Assembly (NCBI GenBank): GCA_900316005.1
Contig: ONBH01000001.1
Location: 62,001 to 126,000 of the forward strand
DNA length: 64,000 bases
Source of the DNA: an uncultured Bacteroidales bacterium
Lineage (GTDB): Bacteria; Bacteroidota; Bacteroidia; Bacteroidales; Paludibacteraceae
Direction of reading: 5' to 3'
The position numbers and the translations under genes were made by a program. Position 1 is the first letter of the stretch, and each line of letters starts with the position of its first letter. Positions 1 to 8,583 of this stretch are shown here, piece by piece. The notes beneath the pieces were generated by a model. That model was not told the DNA's origin. It saw nothing but the letters and a program-made list of their open reading frames with translations, and did not search any database.

Positions 1-50
1 AAAAGGTCGATAAAACCTCGACAAAAGGTCGGGCAAAAGGGCAACGTGGG

Positions 51-114
51 GCATGAGAGACGGCAAAGCATGAGAGACGGCGGGCATGAGAGACGGCAAG
101 GGAATGCCGTCTCT
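51..114. repeat. three GCATGAGAGACGGC repeats and a hairpin
   Basis: The 14-base word GCATGAGAGACGGC occurs three times, at 51-64, 68-81 and 84-97. The last copy is followed by its inverse GCCGTCTCT (106-114), giving a 9-bp stem (89-97 with 106-114) and an 8-base loop. A reading frame can be drawn through this stretch but its peptide is low complexity and has no family signature, so I treat 1-208 as non-coding. The hairpin could be the tail of a transcript from left of the window. Confidence 0.6.
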
Positions 115-208
115 ACAGGTGCAACAGTAGTCGAGTGTTTTCTGTTCTCGTCTCTTTTTGCAAAAAATGACTACTTTTGTATACAAAAAGGATATTTTTT
201 CGAAAAAA

Positions 209-240
209 TTTGCATAATTCAAAAAAAAGCAGTAACTTTG
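209..240 (+). promoter_or_regulatory. Bacteroidota-type promoter for the first glycan operon
   Basis: TTTG (209-212) and TAACTTTG (233-240) are separated by exactly 20 bases, matching the phylum's primary sigma factor consensus (-33 TTTG, -7 TAnnTTTG). Transcription should begin near 247, leaving an untranslated leader of about 200 bases before the gene at 449. Confidence 0.85.
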
Positions 241-278
241 CAGGTTAATTCTACCATCGGTAGAAATCCACATCAAGA

Positions 279-436
279 TGGCAAAGAAGAAAAGCTAAGA
301 TAGCTAAGAAGAATCATCAAGATTGTAAAGAAGAAAAGCTAAGAATAAAAGCTAAGATAGCAAAGAAGAATCATTAAGATTGTTAAGAAGAAAAGCTAAG
401 AATAAAAGCTAAGATAGCAAAGAAAAAAAATCATAA
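279..436 (+). repeat. 57-bp tandem repeat in the operon leader
   Basis: The leader between the promoter and the first gene is built of near-identical units rich in the words AAGAAGAAAAGCTAAGA and AATAAAAGCTAAGATAGC. GATTGT recurs at 321-326 and 378-383, so the period is 57 bases. An earlier copy lacks about 12 bases of the unit and the last decays after position 420. The strand is purine rich, so the RNA would be largely unstructured. No long open frame fits. Confidence 0.75.
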
Positions 437-448
437 GAGAAGAAAAAG

Positions 449-3040
449 ATGGCTCGCTTAATAGCATTATATTTACCGCAGTTTCACCAAATACCGGAGA
501 ATGACCGTTGGTGGGGCAAGGGTTTTACCGAGTGGACAAACGTACGCAAAGCCAAGCCTCTATTCCGCGGACATGAACAACCTCGTATTCCCGGGGATAT
601 GGGTTACTATGACCTATTGGATCCGGATGTCCGTTCATTTCAAGCCGAACTGGCAAGCGAAGCAGGCATAGAGGGATTCTGCTACTATCATTACTGGTTT
701 GGCCGCGGCAAAGAGCTGCTGGAAAAACCACTTCAACAAGTAGTTGAAAGCGGTAAGCCTGATTTTCCGTTCTGCCTGTGCTGGGCGAACCATAGTTGGA
801 GCAACAAGACCTGGGAAAAATCATCTGCGATGGTAAAGGAAAAGGTGCTGATGAGACAACGCTACGGAGGCGATGAAGACTATCGCGAGCATTTCTACCG
901 CCTGCTGCCTACGTTCCGCGACAAGCGGTATATATGGGTGGACGGTCGCCTGCTATTCTTTCTGTATGATTGCTACCATTTTAAGGACGTAAGACGGTGG
1001 ATGGAAGTATGGCGTGAGTTGGCAGTAAAGGAAGGTCTGCCCGGTTTCTACTTTGTAGGCATGACTCCGGCGACGCTAACATTCCGCATCAACAAGAAGG
1101 GGAAAGAAGAGAAATGTATGCCTAATTTGGAGAGTAGTAGTGAAATATATAAATACATCCTATCGTTAGGATTTGATGCCGTCAACTCACTCGGGCAACG
1201 CCGTGGTGAGATGTTAGCCGTAGGCAAGCTAAAAAGCCTTGTGAACCGCGTGCTGGTACGACTGCATTTGGCACCCTCTCTTAACTTTGACTACGAGAAG
1301 GTAACCAAAGGTTTCTTTGCTCCGGAGGATCGTTGGGAGAATGTGTTCCCGACCGTGATGCCTGACTGGGACCGCAGTCCGCGTGTGGGCAAAGCCGAAG
1401 GTATCTATCTAAAAAGCACCCCAAAGAAATGGGAAGCTCACCTTCGTGATGCCCTTGCGCTTGTGCGCCATAAAAAACAAGAACACCAAATCATCGTTAT
1501 CAAATCATGGAACGAATGGGCAGAAGGTAACTATTTGGAGCCTGATAAGCGATACGGTTGCGGTTATCTGAATGCCATCAGACGCGCCTTAACAACCATA
1601 CTGCTATTCCTGATGCCCTTGGCCACTATGGCGAAACGCGACAATGCAACCCTCCTCGCTCGTGCTCAAGAGTTAGGGATGCCGATTGTATGGATCAACA
1701 CCACGACAGGCGAGAACCCGACCTGCGAGGCCATCTATCCGCCTGAGGGCTGTGACGGAGTCGGCATTACCAATAACGAGAAGTTGACCGGCAGTATGTA
1801 TATTACCATAGGTAACGACACACTCTATCGGAGCGGTCCGTACGTAGAAGACCAGTCGGGTATCACCATCCGCGTCAGAGGCAACACCACCGCCGCTAAT
1901 CAGAATAAGTTTCCCTACAAAGTAAAGCTGCAAAAGAAAGCGGACTTGCTGATGAGAGGCAACGATGACATCTACAAGGACAAAGATTGGGTATTGCTGA
2001 AGAGTTGCTGGTATGAGTCGCTTGCCGGCAAGTACGCCAACCGTGCTATCGGCATGCCTTGGGTACCGGAAAACCAATTGGTATGGGTTGTGCTGAATGG
2101 CGATTTCAGGGGTCAATATCTGCTATCGGAAAGCATCAAGCGTAACCCCAAATGCCGCATCGATGTAAGCGAGTTGGGATATATCTTTGAATACGACCCT
2201 TATTGGTGGAATGAGGATTACTACATTCCTTCTTCTGTGTATCGCTACAACTACACCCTAAAATACCCGGATGAGACGGACATAACGCCCGAACAGGAAA
2301 ACTACTTGATACGACTCATCGACAGCCTGGAAGCGGAGACAAGAGCAGATACTGTCACATCGGGCTTGATAGATCTGAAGTCCTTTGCGCGCTGGCTGAT
2401 GGTACACGATATACTTGGTGATCGCGACTATGCCGGCAGCAATATGTATTTCGAGAAATACGACACGCTGGAGACTCCCATTAGGATGAGTGTGCCTTGG
2501 GATTTTGGCGGGTGCTTTACCGCCTCGCGGACAGAAGATTGGGCGGCGGTACATACCCGTTGGTGGTTTGCGCCCCTATTTGAGCAAGCCGATTCCGCTT
2601 TGGCCGGACACTATTGCAAACTATTCGACCAAGTTGGATTACAAACGATAGACTACGTCATCGACCAGTTGGACAGCCTGCGTCAATACCCGCAAATTGA
2701 TGAGTTAGACACAGCAGTTGTACTGGATAACGAGTGTTGGTGGCCGGAATTTCAACTGGCTTCGGTACAATTGGGCGAGATGATTGCTTTTCTGACCGAT
2801 CATCGTACATGGATGCAGGAGGCAGTAGAAGCGATACGTCCGTCTCACTTGCCGGAGGATCCCGTAGAACCTGAAGAGCCGAAAGAACCCGGGGAATCGG
2901 CGTTGCCATCCGTATGGCAGAATATGAGGGAAGGCGAGGTGCGCTATTACGATGTAATGGGACGTCCGCTGCCCGGTCCTCAACACGGCGTGACGATACG
3001 TGTTACCCGCAAGGGGATTACCAAACTGATTATACCTTGA
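449..3040 (+). CDS. WbsX-like glycosyltransferase fused to exported CotH-like domain
   Basis: 863 residues. The first ~380 match the WbsX family (glycan-locus proteins with a GH99-like fold): LYLPQFHQIPENDRWWGKGF at the N-terminus and the family's closing NEWAEGNYLEPD near residue 360. Instead of a stop, the frame runs into RRALTTILLFLMPLATMA (about 375-393), which looks like a signal peptide, and then a CotH-kinase-like domain (about 395-815; VRGNTTA, DKDWVLLKS, PWDFGGCF). A Pro/Glu-rich linker and a degenerate T9SS-like tail (YDVMGRPLP) follow. WbsX proteins act on cytoplasmic glycan intermediates whereas CotH-like proteins of this phylum are usually secreted, so the hydrophobic segment would have to act as an internal signal anchor. 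The two halves probably were adjacent genes; an assembly error is possible but the frame is clean. First gene of the operon. Confidence 0.85.
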   Translation: MARLIALYLPQFHQIPENDRWWGKGFTEWTNVRKAKPLFRGHEQPRIPGDMGYYDLLDPDVRSFQAELASEAGIEGFCYYHYWFGRGKELLEKPLQQVVESGKPDFPFCLCWANHSWSNKTWEKSSAMVKEKVLMRQRYGGDEDYREHFYRLLPTFRDKRYIWVDGRLLFFLYDCYHFKDVRRWMEVWRELAVKEGLPGFYFVGMTPATLTFRINKKGKEEKCMPNLESSSEIYKYILSLGFDAVNSLGQRRGEMLAVGKLKSLVNRVLVRLHLAPSLNFDYEKVTKGFFAPEDRWENVFPTVMPDWDRSPRVGKAEGIYLKSTPKKWEAHLRDALALVRHKKQEHQIIVIKSWNEWAEGNYLEPDKRYGCGYLNAIRRALTTILLFLMPLATMAKRDNATLLARAQELGMPIVWINTTTGENPTCEAIYPPEGCDGVGITNNEKLTGSMYITIGNDTLYRSGPYVEDQSGITIRVRGNTTAANQNKFPYKVKLQKKADLLMRGNDDIYKDKDWVLLKSCWYESLAGKYANRAIGMPWVPENQLVWVVLNGDFRGQYLLSESIKRNPKCRIDVSELGYIFEYDPYWWNEDYYIPSSVYRYNYTLKYPDETDITPEQENYLIRLIDSLEAETRADTVTSGLIDLKSFARWLMVHDILGDRDYAGSNMYFEKYDTLETPIRMSVPWDFGGCFTASRTEDWAAVHTRWWFAPLFEQADSALAGHYCKLFDQVGLQTIDYVIDQLDSLRQYPQIDELDTAVVLDNECWWPEFQLASVQLGEMIAFLTDHRTWMQEAVEAIRPSHLPEDPVEPEEPKEPGESALPSVWQNMREGEVRYYDVMGRPLPGPQHGVTIRVTRKGITKLIIP

Positions 3041-3048
3041 TCCAAAAG

Positions 3049-4131
3049 ATGAAGAAACTAATCTGCATATTCAATACCTCGCATGACTCCCATTGCCGTC
3101 ATCGCGTAAAGGATCTTCGGGAAGCAGGCTTCTCGGTGGAGGTATATTGCCATCCGCGGAATGGTGCTACGGGCGAGAAGGATGCAGATTACCCGTTGGT
3201 TTTCCTCTCTGATTTGGCAAGCGAACGATATACAGGCAGGCTGATGAGTTATGCCCGCGAGATACGCGCAATCGTGCGTGCTCATCGTGGCGAGGATTGC
3301 CTGTACTACCTTTACGGACTGGATATCGCTATGGTGTTCCGCTGTGTAGCACCCAGGCAAAGTTATCTGTACGAAGAGGCGGATATGATGCACTTAGAGG
3401 CTGGAACGGAGCAGTACCCCTGGCTTTCAGCCGTTTTGGAGCGTATTGACCGACGCGTGATACGCCATGCGGCGTTGGCGATATTAACATCAGAGGGTTT
3501 TCTACAGTATCACTTTGGCGACGTTCGCCCCCAGAACTGCGTCGTTGTCCATAACAAAGCCGACAAACGGCTGCTAGAGAAAGAGGTAGCCGATAAACAG
3601 AGCGATGAGAAGCATCTGCATTTCGCCTTTATCGGTATGTTGCGCTACGATAGTCTGTACCGCTTTGCCAAAGTGGTGGGCGAACGATTCAGGCAGCACA
3701 CGTTCCATTTTTACGGTCCGGAGACACCCCGTTTTGAGGCACTAAAGACGTATGACAACGTGCTTTTTCACGGTCCGTACAAAAATCCGGATGACCTGCC
3801 TGCACTCTACGAGGCAACAGATATCGTGGTAGCAACCTATGACAGCACACACACCAATGTGTGGTATTTGGAACCAAATAAACTATTTGAGACCGTCTGC
3901 ATGCGCACGCCAATCGTGGTGAGTGCGCATACCTACGTAGCCAAGCAAGTAGCCGCATGGGGAAGCGGTTGGCCGATAGATGCGACCCATGAGGAACATA
4001 TCGCACAGTTCATCAGCAGTCTGACAGCCGAACGGATAGCCTCATGCCGTAAGCATATAGCGTCTATCCCGCGTGAGCAGATGATAGCAGATAATAGCGA
4101 ACTAATCAAACGACTGCAAGCCCTATGTTGA
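3049..4131 (+). CDS. GT4-like glycosyltransferase
   Basis: 360 residues beginning MKKLICIFNTSHDS. I start at ATG 3049, 8 bases after the preceding stop, because the upstream in-frame extension overlaps the previous gene and has no similarity. The protein has the two-lobed look of GT-B enzymes: an N-terminal lobe, then FAFIGMLRYDSLYRF (new-lobe start, about residue 200), HFYGPETPRF, and a C-terminal donor-site region with LYEATDIVVATYD and EPNKLFETVCMRTPIVVS, which resembles the E-x7-E donor motif of GT4. Likely transfers a sugar onto the lipid-linked oligosaccharide of this locus; donor and linkage cannot be read. It overlaps the next gene by 7 bases. Confidence 0.8.
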   Translation: MKKLICIFNTSHDSHCRHRVKDLREAGFSVEVYCHPRNGATGEKDADYPLVFLSDLASERYTGRLMSYAREIRAIVRAHRGEDCLYYLYGLDIAMVFRCVAPRQSYLYEEADMMHLEAGTEQYPWLSAVLERIDRRVIRHAALAILTSEGFLQYHFGDVRPQNCVVVHNKADKRLLEKEVADKQSDEKHLHFAFIGMLRYDSLYRFAKVVGERFRQHTFHFYGPETPRFEALKTYDNVLFHGPYKNPDDLPALYEATDIVVATYDSTHTNVWYLEPNKLFETVCMRTPIVVSAHTYVAKQVAAWGSGWPIDATHEEHIAQFISSLTAERIASCRKHIASIPREQMIADNSELIKRLQALC

Positions 4132-4877
4132 AGCCATTGGTATCCGTCATCATGCCCTGCCACAACGCCGAAGCGTATGTACGCGAAGCTGTGAAATCGG
4201 TCTGCTGCCAGTCTGTGACGGAATGGGAGTTAGTGGCCGTGGATGACGGCTCAACAGATGGCACGCTGAAGATACTACGCGAGCAGGAGAAAGAAGACGG
4301 GCGAATACGGGTGATTGCGCTAAAACAAGCCTCCGGTAGTCCGGCTACGCCCCGTAACAAAGGTATTGAAGCTGCGCGAGGACGTTATATCGCATTCTTG
4401 GATAGCGATGACCAATGGATGCCGTTCAAACTGCAAGACCAGTTGATGCTCATGAAACAGGGCGAGGCATTTGTATATAGCAACTACGAAAAAGTGGATA
4501 GCCTCGGCACGCGACAAGGACGCATTGTGACAGCTCCGCAACGAGCCGATTACCGCCAATTGCTGCGCGGCAATTACATTGCCTGCTCAACGGTATTGTA
4601 CGACACAGAAGTTATCGGCAAGCGGTATTTCAAGTGTATCGGGCACGAGGATTTCTGCTGCTGGTTGGACATCCTGCGGGATGGTTTTCAGGCATGTAAT
4701 ACCAATACGGTAGAGATGCTTTATCGCGTGACAAATGGATCGGTATCGCATAATAAATTAAAGACTATCGCTTGGACTTGGCACATCGTGCGCCAGGAAC
4801 AGAAACTAAGATGGCTTCCGGCTGTTTACTACCTGATGAGTCATCTGATAAAAGCCAGTTTGAAAAAGAGAATATGA
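4125..4877 (+). CDS. GT2 family glycosyltransferase
   Basis: 250 residues. Typical GT-A/GT2 opening PLVSVIMPCHNAEAYVREAV, nucleotide-binding VDDGSTDGT (about residue 43) and metal-binding FLDSDDQW (about 88), followed by a region of the WfgS/WfeV-like short GT2 subgroup (YVS-type ending with KTIAWTWHIVRQEQ). Soluble, cytoplasmic, inverting by family. Start overlaps the previous stop and its own stop overlaps the next ATG, so the genes are translationally coupled. Acceptor unknown. Confidence 0.85.
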   Translation: MLKPLVSVIMPCHNAEAYVREAVKSVCCQSVTEWELVAVDDGSTDGTLKILREQEKEDGRIRVIALKQASGSPATPRNKGIEAARGRYIAFLDSDDQWMPFKLQDQLMLMKQGEAFVYSNYEKVDSLGTRQGRIVTAPQRADYRQLLRGNYIACSTVLYDTEVIGKRYFKCIGHEDFCCWLDILRDGFQACNTNTVEMLYRVTNGSVSHNKLKTIAWTWHIVRQEQKLRWLPAVYYLMSHLIKASLKKRI

Positions 4878-5776
4878 ACGATAAACTACTCTATACAGGC
4901 GCCTCGGGATTCCTGGGTTACAATACCCTACCCCAGCTACGCGAGCGTTATGATGTAACAACCCTGGGACCAACGGAGCGCGACATGATTCGTTGCGATT
5001 TGGCCACAACCGTGCCTCCATTAAGCGAACGATACGATGTCGTGCTTCATGCCGCGGGGAAAGCACATATTATTCCGCGTACGGAGGAAGAAAGACGGTC
5101 ATTCTACGAGGTAAACGCCGGCGGAACGAGGCACCTATGCGAGGCGTTAGAGCAAGTAGGCGTGCCGCGTGCGTTCATCTTCATCAGTACCGTTGCTGTA
5201 TATGGTTTGGAAACGGGGGAAGAGATTGGCGAAGAGCATCCGCTAAACGGAGGAACGCCCTATGCCGACAGCAAAATAGAGGCAGAACATTTTCTGGAGG
5301 AATGGTGCGCAAAGCATCAAGTCGTGCTGACGATTCTAAGGCCGTCTTTATTGGCCGGAATGCGTGCGACCGGCAATTTGGGCGATATGATAAACGGCAT
5401 TCGCAAAGGTTTTTACCTAAATATAGGTAAAGGCGACGCGAGGCGGAGTGTGAGTATGGCTGCTGATATATCGCGGCTGTTGCCTATGGTTCAGGACAAA
5501 GGAGGCGTATATAATCTGGCCGATAATCACCAACCGAGTTTCGGAGAACTGTCAGCACGTATAGCACAACTAATGGGTAAAAAGCCGCCCATAAGTATTC
5601 CGCTATGGATAGCAAAGATTATGGCGCGCGTAGGCGATATGTTAGGGAAGAAGAGTCCGTTCAACAGCACGAAGCTAAATAAGATGACCCATTCGCTGAC
5701 ATTCAGCAATCGGAAACTAAGAACCGAAATCGGATTTGAGCCAAGCGAAGTGCTGGAAGAGTTGAAGATAAATTGA
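4874..5776 (+). CDS. NAD-dependent nucleotide-sugar epimerase/dehydratase
   Basis: 300 residues starting at ATG 4874, chosen because it overlaps the previous stop (ATGA) and places the Rossmann motif TGASGFLGYNT at residues 7-17. Further extended-SDR hallmarks are HAAGKAHII, the catalytic Ser in FISTVAVYG and YADSKIEAE (YxxxK). The family includes GalE/WbpV-like enzymes that make or reduce 4-keto sugars beside an undecaprenyl-phosphate sugar-1-P transferase in O-antigen and capsule loci, which is the arrangement here: the next gene begins with such a transferase. Substrate is inferred to be a UDP-N-acetyl-hexosamine derivative, not shown. Confidence 0.85.
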   Translation: MNDKLLYTGASGFLGYNTLPQLRERYDVTTLGPTERDMIRCDLATTVPPLSERYDVVLHAAGKAHIIPRTEEERRSFYEVNAGGTRHLCEALEQVGVPRAFIFISTVAVYGLETGEEIGEEHPLNGGTPYADSKIEAEHFLEEWCAKHQVVLTILRPSLLAGMRATGNLGDMINGIRKGFYLNIGKGDARRSVSMAADISRLLPMVQDKGGVYNLADNHQPSFGELSARIAQLMGKKPPISIPLWIAKIMARVGDMLGKKSPFNSTKLNKMTHSLTFSNRKLRTEIGFEPSEVLEELKIN

Positions 5777-5810
5777 AAATTAAAAGAGGAACGTAAACAA
5801 CAACTTATAG

Positions 5811-7982
5811 ATGATATATTGTATTACCACATTATTTTTAGCAGCATGCCTATGGGTGTATTTTCAGTTTGCCCGTAAGCAAGGACTGTATGATGTACCC
5901 AACGAGCGAAGTTCACATCGTCAACCGACCATCATCGGCGGAGGTGTGATATTCTGGTTTGCCATTATTTTCTACGCCCTGACACACTCGGATACGCCAC
6001 AAATATGGACGTTGACGGGCGCATTCAGTATTTTGGCGATCATCAGTCTGTGGGATGATGTACATTCCCTACCCTGGTGGTCACGTCTGGGTACTCAGAC
6101 ATTGAGCATGTTGATGATTTTTCAAGCGACCGGCTTGGTGGACGTCATTTCTCTATGGATGGTCGTACCGATGATTATACTGTGTTTAGGTATCGTGAAT
6201 GTGTATAACTTCATGGACGGAATCAACGGTATGCACGCACTCTATTCCGTGGTGGTATTAGGTGCATTACAGGTCGTTAACATGACTGTTACACCGTTTG
6301 TAAACCCTGACTTCATCTGGTTTGCACTCATTGCCGAATGTATATTTCTATTCTGCAACTTTCGCCGCCGCGCCTTATGCTTTACCGGCGATATAGGCAG
6401 CATCGTCATGGCTACGTGGGTAATTACCCTGTTGCTGATGCTCTTCTGCGCATCGGGTCAGGGACGTTATATTCTCTTCTTAGCCGTATATGGTGTGGAT
6501 GCTGTATGCACGATACTCCACCGAATCTGCATCCGCCAGAATATCGTGCAGGCTCACCGTCTGCATCTCTATCAGATACTGGCCAACGAAGCGGGTATTC
6601 CGCAATTATGGGTTTCGACGATTTACGCCGTGCTGCAGGTGGCTGTCTGCGCGGCTGTAATATGGTTGCCATGGGCTTGGTATGAGCTTTTTGCCCTGAC
6701 TTTGCTTCCCCTGGTAGCAATGTATCTAATCAAATTCCCCTTGATGAAACATTTCGGCGTCAAAGCTAATGCACAAACCCATCCGGTCATCCCCTTCTCG
6801 CCACCCGATCTGACTAACCGAGAGATTAAACTCGTCAGCGAGGCGTTGCGATCTGGCTGGATTACCACCGGTCCTCGTACCAAGGAGTTTGAGCGACATT
6901 TGGCAGAACTATGTCACACCGAGCGCGTTGTGTGCCTCAATAGTGCAACGGCAGCGCTGGAGTTGACGCTACGTCTCTATGGCATCGGTCCGGGCGATGA
7001 AGTCATCGTGCCGGCTTACACCTATACAGCATCGGCATCGGTCATTCTGCACGTGGGAGCTAAGCCGATACTGATTGATTCGCAGCAAGACAGCCTGGAG
7101 ATGGACTACCATCAGATGGCCGAGGCTATCACACCCCGTACGAAAGCCATCATCGCTGTGGACTTAGCAGGATGTATATGCGATTACCGACGTATCTACG
7201 AAGCTGTGGAGGCAAAGAAAGGTTTATTCCAAGCCAGCAATGAGTTGCAGCAGCTATTCGGGCGTTGTCTCGTCGTCGCCGATAGCGCGCACGCATTAGG
7301 TGCCATGCGGGACGGAAAGATGGCTGGCGAGATAGCCGACTTCACCTCATTCAGTTTCCATGCTGTCAAGAACCTGACGACCGCCGAAGGCGGAGCTGTA
7401 ACATGGAAAAGCCATCCGGGCCTGGATAGCGAACGTATCTACAAACAACTGCAACTCTATTCCTTGCATGGTCAAAACAAGGACGCCCTGGCCAAGACAC
7501 AATTGGGAGCATGGGAATACGATATCGTAGGCCCCTGGTACAAGTGCAACATGACAGATATCATGGCTGCCATCGGTTTGGGACAATTAGAACGCTACCC
7601 CGCCCTTTTGGCACGTCGTCGCGAGATTATTGAGCTGTACAACCAAGGGCTCAGCGACCTGCCTATACACGTTCTGCCCCATTACACGGATACGTGTACC
7701 GGTAGCGGACATCTCTATATCACACATTTCACGGGCTTGACACGCGAACAATGCAACGGGATTATTACCCGCCTGGCCGAACGAGGTATCTCAACCAACG
7801 TACACTACAAGCCTCTGCCTATGATGACCGCATACAAGAACCTGGGTTATGATATCAAAGACTATCCGAATGCCTACGCCCATTTCGTCAACGAGATAAC
7901 CCTACCTCTACATACGCTGCTGACGGATAGCGATGTAGCATATATAATAAGGTGTGTGCATGAGGAAATAGGAAATAGATAA
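5811..7982 (+). CDS. polyprenyl-P sugar-1-P transferase fused to DegT aminotransferase
   Basis: 723 residues with two enzymes in one chain. Residues 1-~320 are a multipass WecA/WbpL-type phosphoglycosyltransferase: NERSSHRQPTIIGGG after TM1, WDDVHSLPWWSRL, NVYNFMDGINGMH and the catalytic-loop FTGDIGS, with about nine or ten hydrophobic segments. Residues ~330-720 are a PLP-dependent DegT/DnrJ/EryC1 sugar aminotransferase: SGWITTGPRTKEFE, NSATAALEL, DSAHALGA, and SFHAVKNLTTAEGGA with the Schiff-base Lys. The two activities are normally separate genes. The aminotransferase resembles enzymes that aminate UDP-4-keto-6-deoxy-HexNAc (WcfR/PglE type), and the next gene is a WcfS/PglC-type transferase, so a 4-amino sugar could be made and loaded at the membrane. 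Confidence 0.85.
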   Translation: MIYCITTLFLAACLWVYFQFARKQGLYDVPNERSSHRQPTIIGGGVIFWFAIIFYALTHSDTPQIWTLTGAFSILAIISLWDDVHSLPWWSRLGTQTLSMLMIFQATGLVDVISLWMVVPMIILCLGIVNVYNFMDGINGMHALYSVVVLGALQVVNMTVTPFVNPDFIWFALIAECIFLFCNFRRRALCFTGDIGSIVMATWVITLLLMLFCASGQGRYILFLAVYGVDAVCTILHRICIRQNIVQAHRLHLYQILANEAGIPQLWVSTIYAVLQVAVCAAVIWLPWAWYELFALTLLPLVAMYLIKFPLMKHFGVKANAQTHPVIPFSPPDLTNREIKLVSEALRSGWITTGPRTKEFERHLAELCHTERVVCLNSATAALELTLRLYGIGPGDEVIVPAYTYTASASVILHVGAKPILIDSQQDSLEMDYHQMAEAITPRTKAIIAVDLAGCICDYRRIYEAVEAKKGLFQASNELQQLFGRCLVVADSAHALGAMRDGKMAGEIADFTSFSFHAVKNLTTAEGGAVTWKSHPGLDSERIYKQLQLYSLHGQNKDALAKTQLGAWEYDIVGPWYKCNMTDIMAAIGLGQLERYPALLARRREIIELYNQGLSDLPIHVLPHYTDTCTGSGHLYITHFTGLTREQCNGIITRLAERGISTNVHYKPLPMMTAYKNLGYDIKDYPNAYAHFVNEITLPLHTLLTDSDVAYIIRCVHEEIGNR

Positions 7983-7994
7983 TGGATATTTTTT

Positions 7995-8582
7995 ATGACT
8001 CGCCTGTTGGACATATTGATAGCGGGAATCGGATTGGTGATACTATTGCCGATCATGTTGCTGGTAGCGGTTGCTATCGTGATTGATGATAGAGGACCTA
8101 TCTTCTATGGTCAGTTACGTGTTGGCCGATACGGTCAGGACTTCCGTATTCTGAAGTTTCGCTCCATGCGCATGGGGGCAGATAAGATGAGTCTCATCAC
8201 CATTGGTGACCGTGACCCCAGAGTGACGCGTGTGGGCTACTACATACGCAAATACAAGCTGGACGAACTGCCGCAACTATGGAATGTGCTTATCGGCGAC
8301 ATGTCGCTGGTAGGTCCGCGTCCCGAGGTCAGGAAATATGTAGATCTCTATACCGAAGAACAAAAGCAAGTGTTACGAGTACGGCCGGGGATAACAGACT
8401 ATGCATCTATCGAGTATGTCGATGAAAACCGACTGCTCGCCGCATCGCAAGACCCCGACAAAACCTACATTGAGGAGATTATGCCACAAAAGATTGCCCT
8501 GAATATGCGCTACATCAACCATCCAACGGTAGGCGAATATTTCCGAATACTTTTTTTAACAGCAAAAGCAATACTACGATAA
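7995..8582 (+). CDS. short monotopic phosphoglycosyltransferase (WcfS/PglC type)
   Basis: 195 residues: one N-terminal membrane segment (LLDILIAGIGLVILLPIML) and a cytoplasmic catalytic domain with KFRSMR, the catalytic Asp-Glu in KYKLDELPQLWNVL, GDMSLVGPRPE and VRPGITDYASI. Family enzymes move a sugar-1-phosphate from a UDP-sugar to undecaprenyl phosphate to begin repeat-unit assembly. The length is that of the minimal PglC/WcfS class. It lies 12 bases after the aminotransferase fusion, and in Bacteroides fragilis a like pair (WcfR/WcfS) makes and loads UDP-AADGal; that specificity here is an inference. Confidence 0.9.
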   Translation: MTRLLDILIAGIGLVILLPIMLLVAVAIVIDDRGPIFYGQLRVGRYGQDFRILKFRSMRMGADKMSLITIGDRDPRVTRVGYYIRKYKLDELPQLWNVLIGDMSLVGPRPEVRKYVDLYTEEQKQVLRVRPGITDYASIEYVDENRLLAASQDPDKTYIEEIMPQKIALNMRYINHPTVGEYFRILFLTAKAILR

Positions 8583-8583
8583 T

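Noticed and set aside
46..303. 85-codon open frame at the left end
   Set aside because: It spans the GCATGAGAGACGGC repeats, a strong promoter and the leader repeat; the peptide is low complexity with no family.
279..436. CRISPR-like array
   Set aside because: Units are contiguous tandem repeats with no unique spacers.
2914..3048. Upstream start for the GT4 gene
   Set aside because: The extension overlaps the preceding gene and lacks similarity; ATG 3049 fits the family start.
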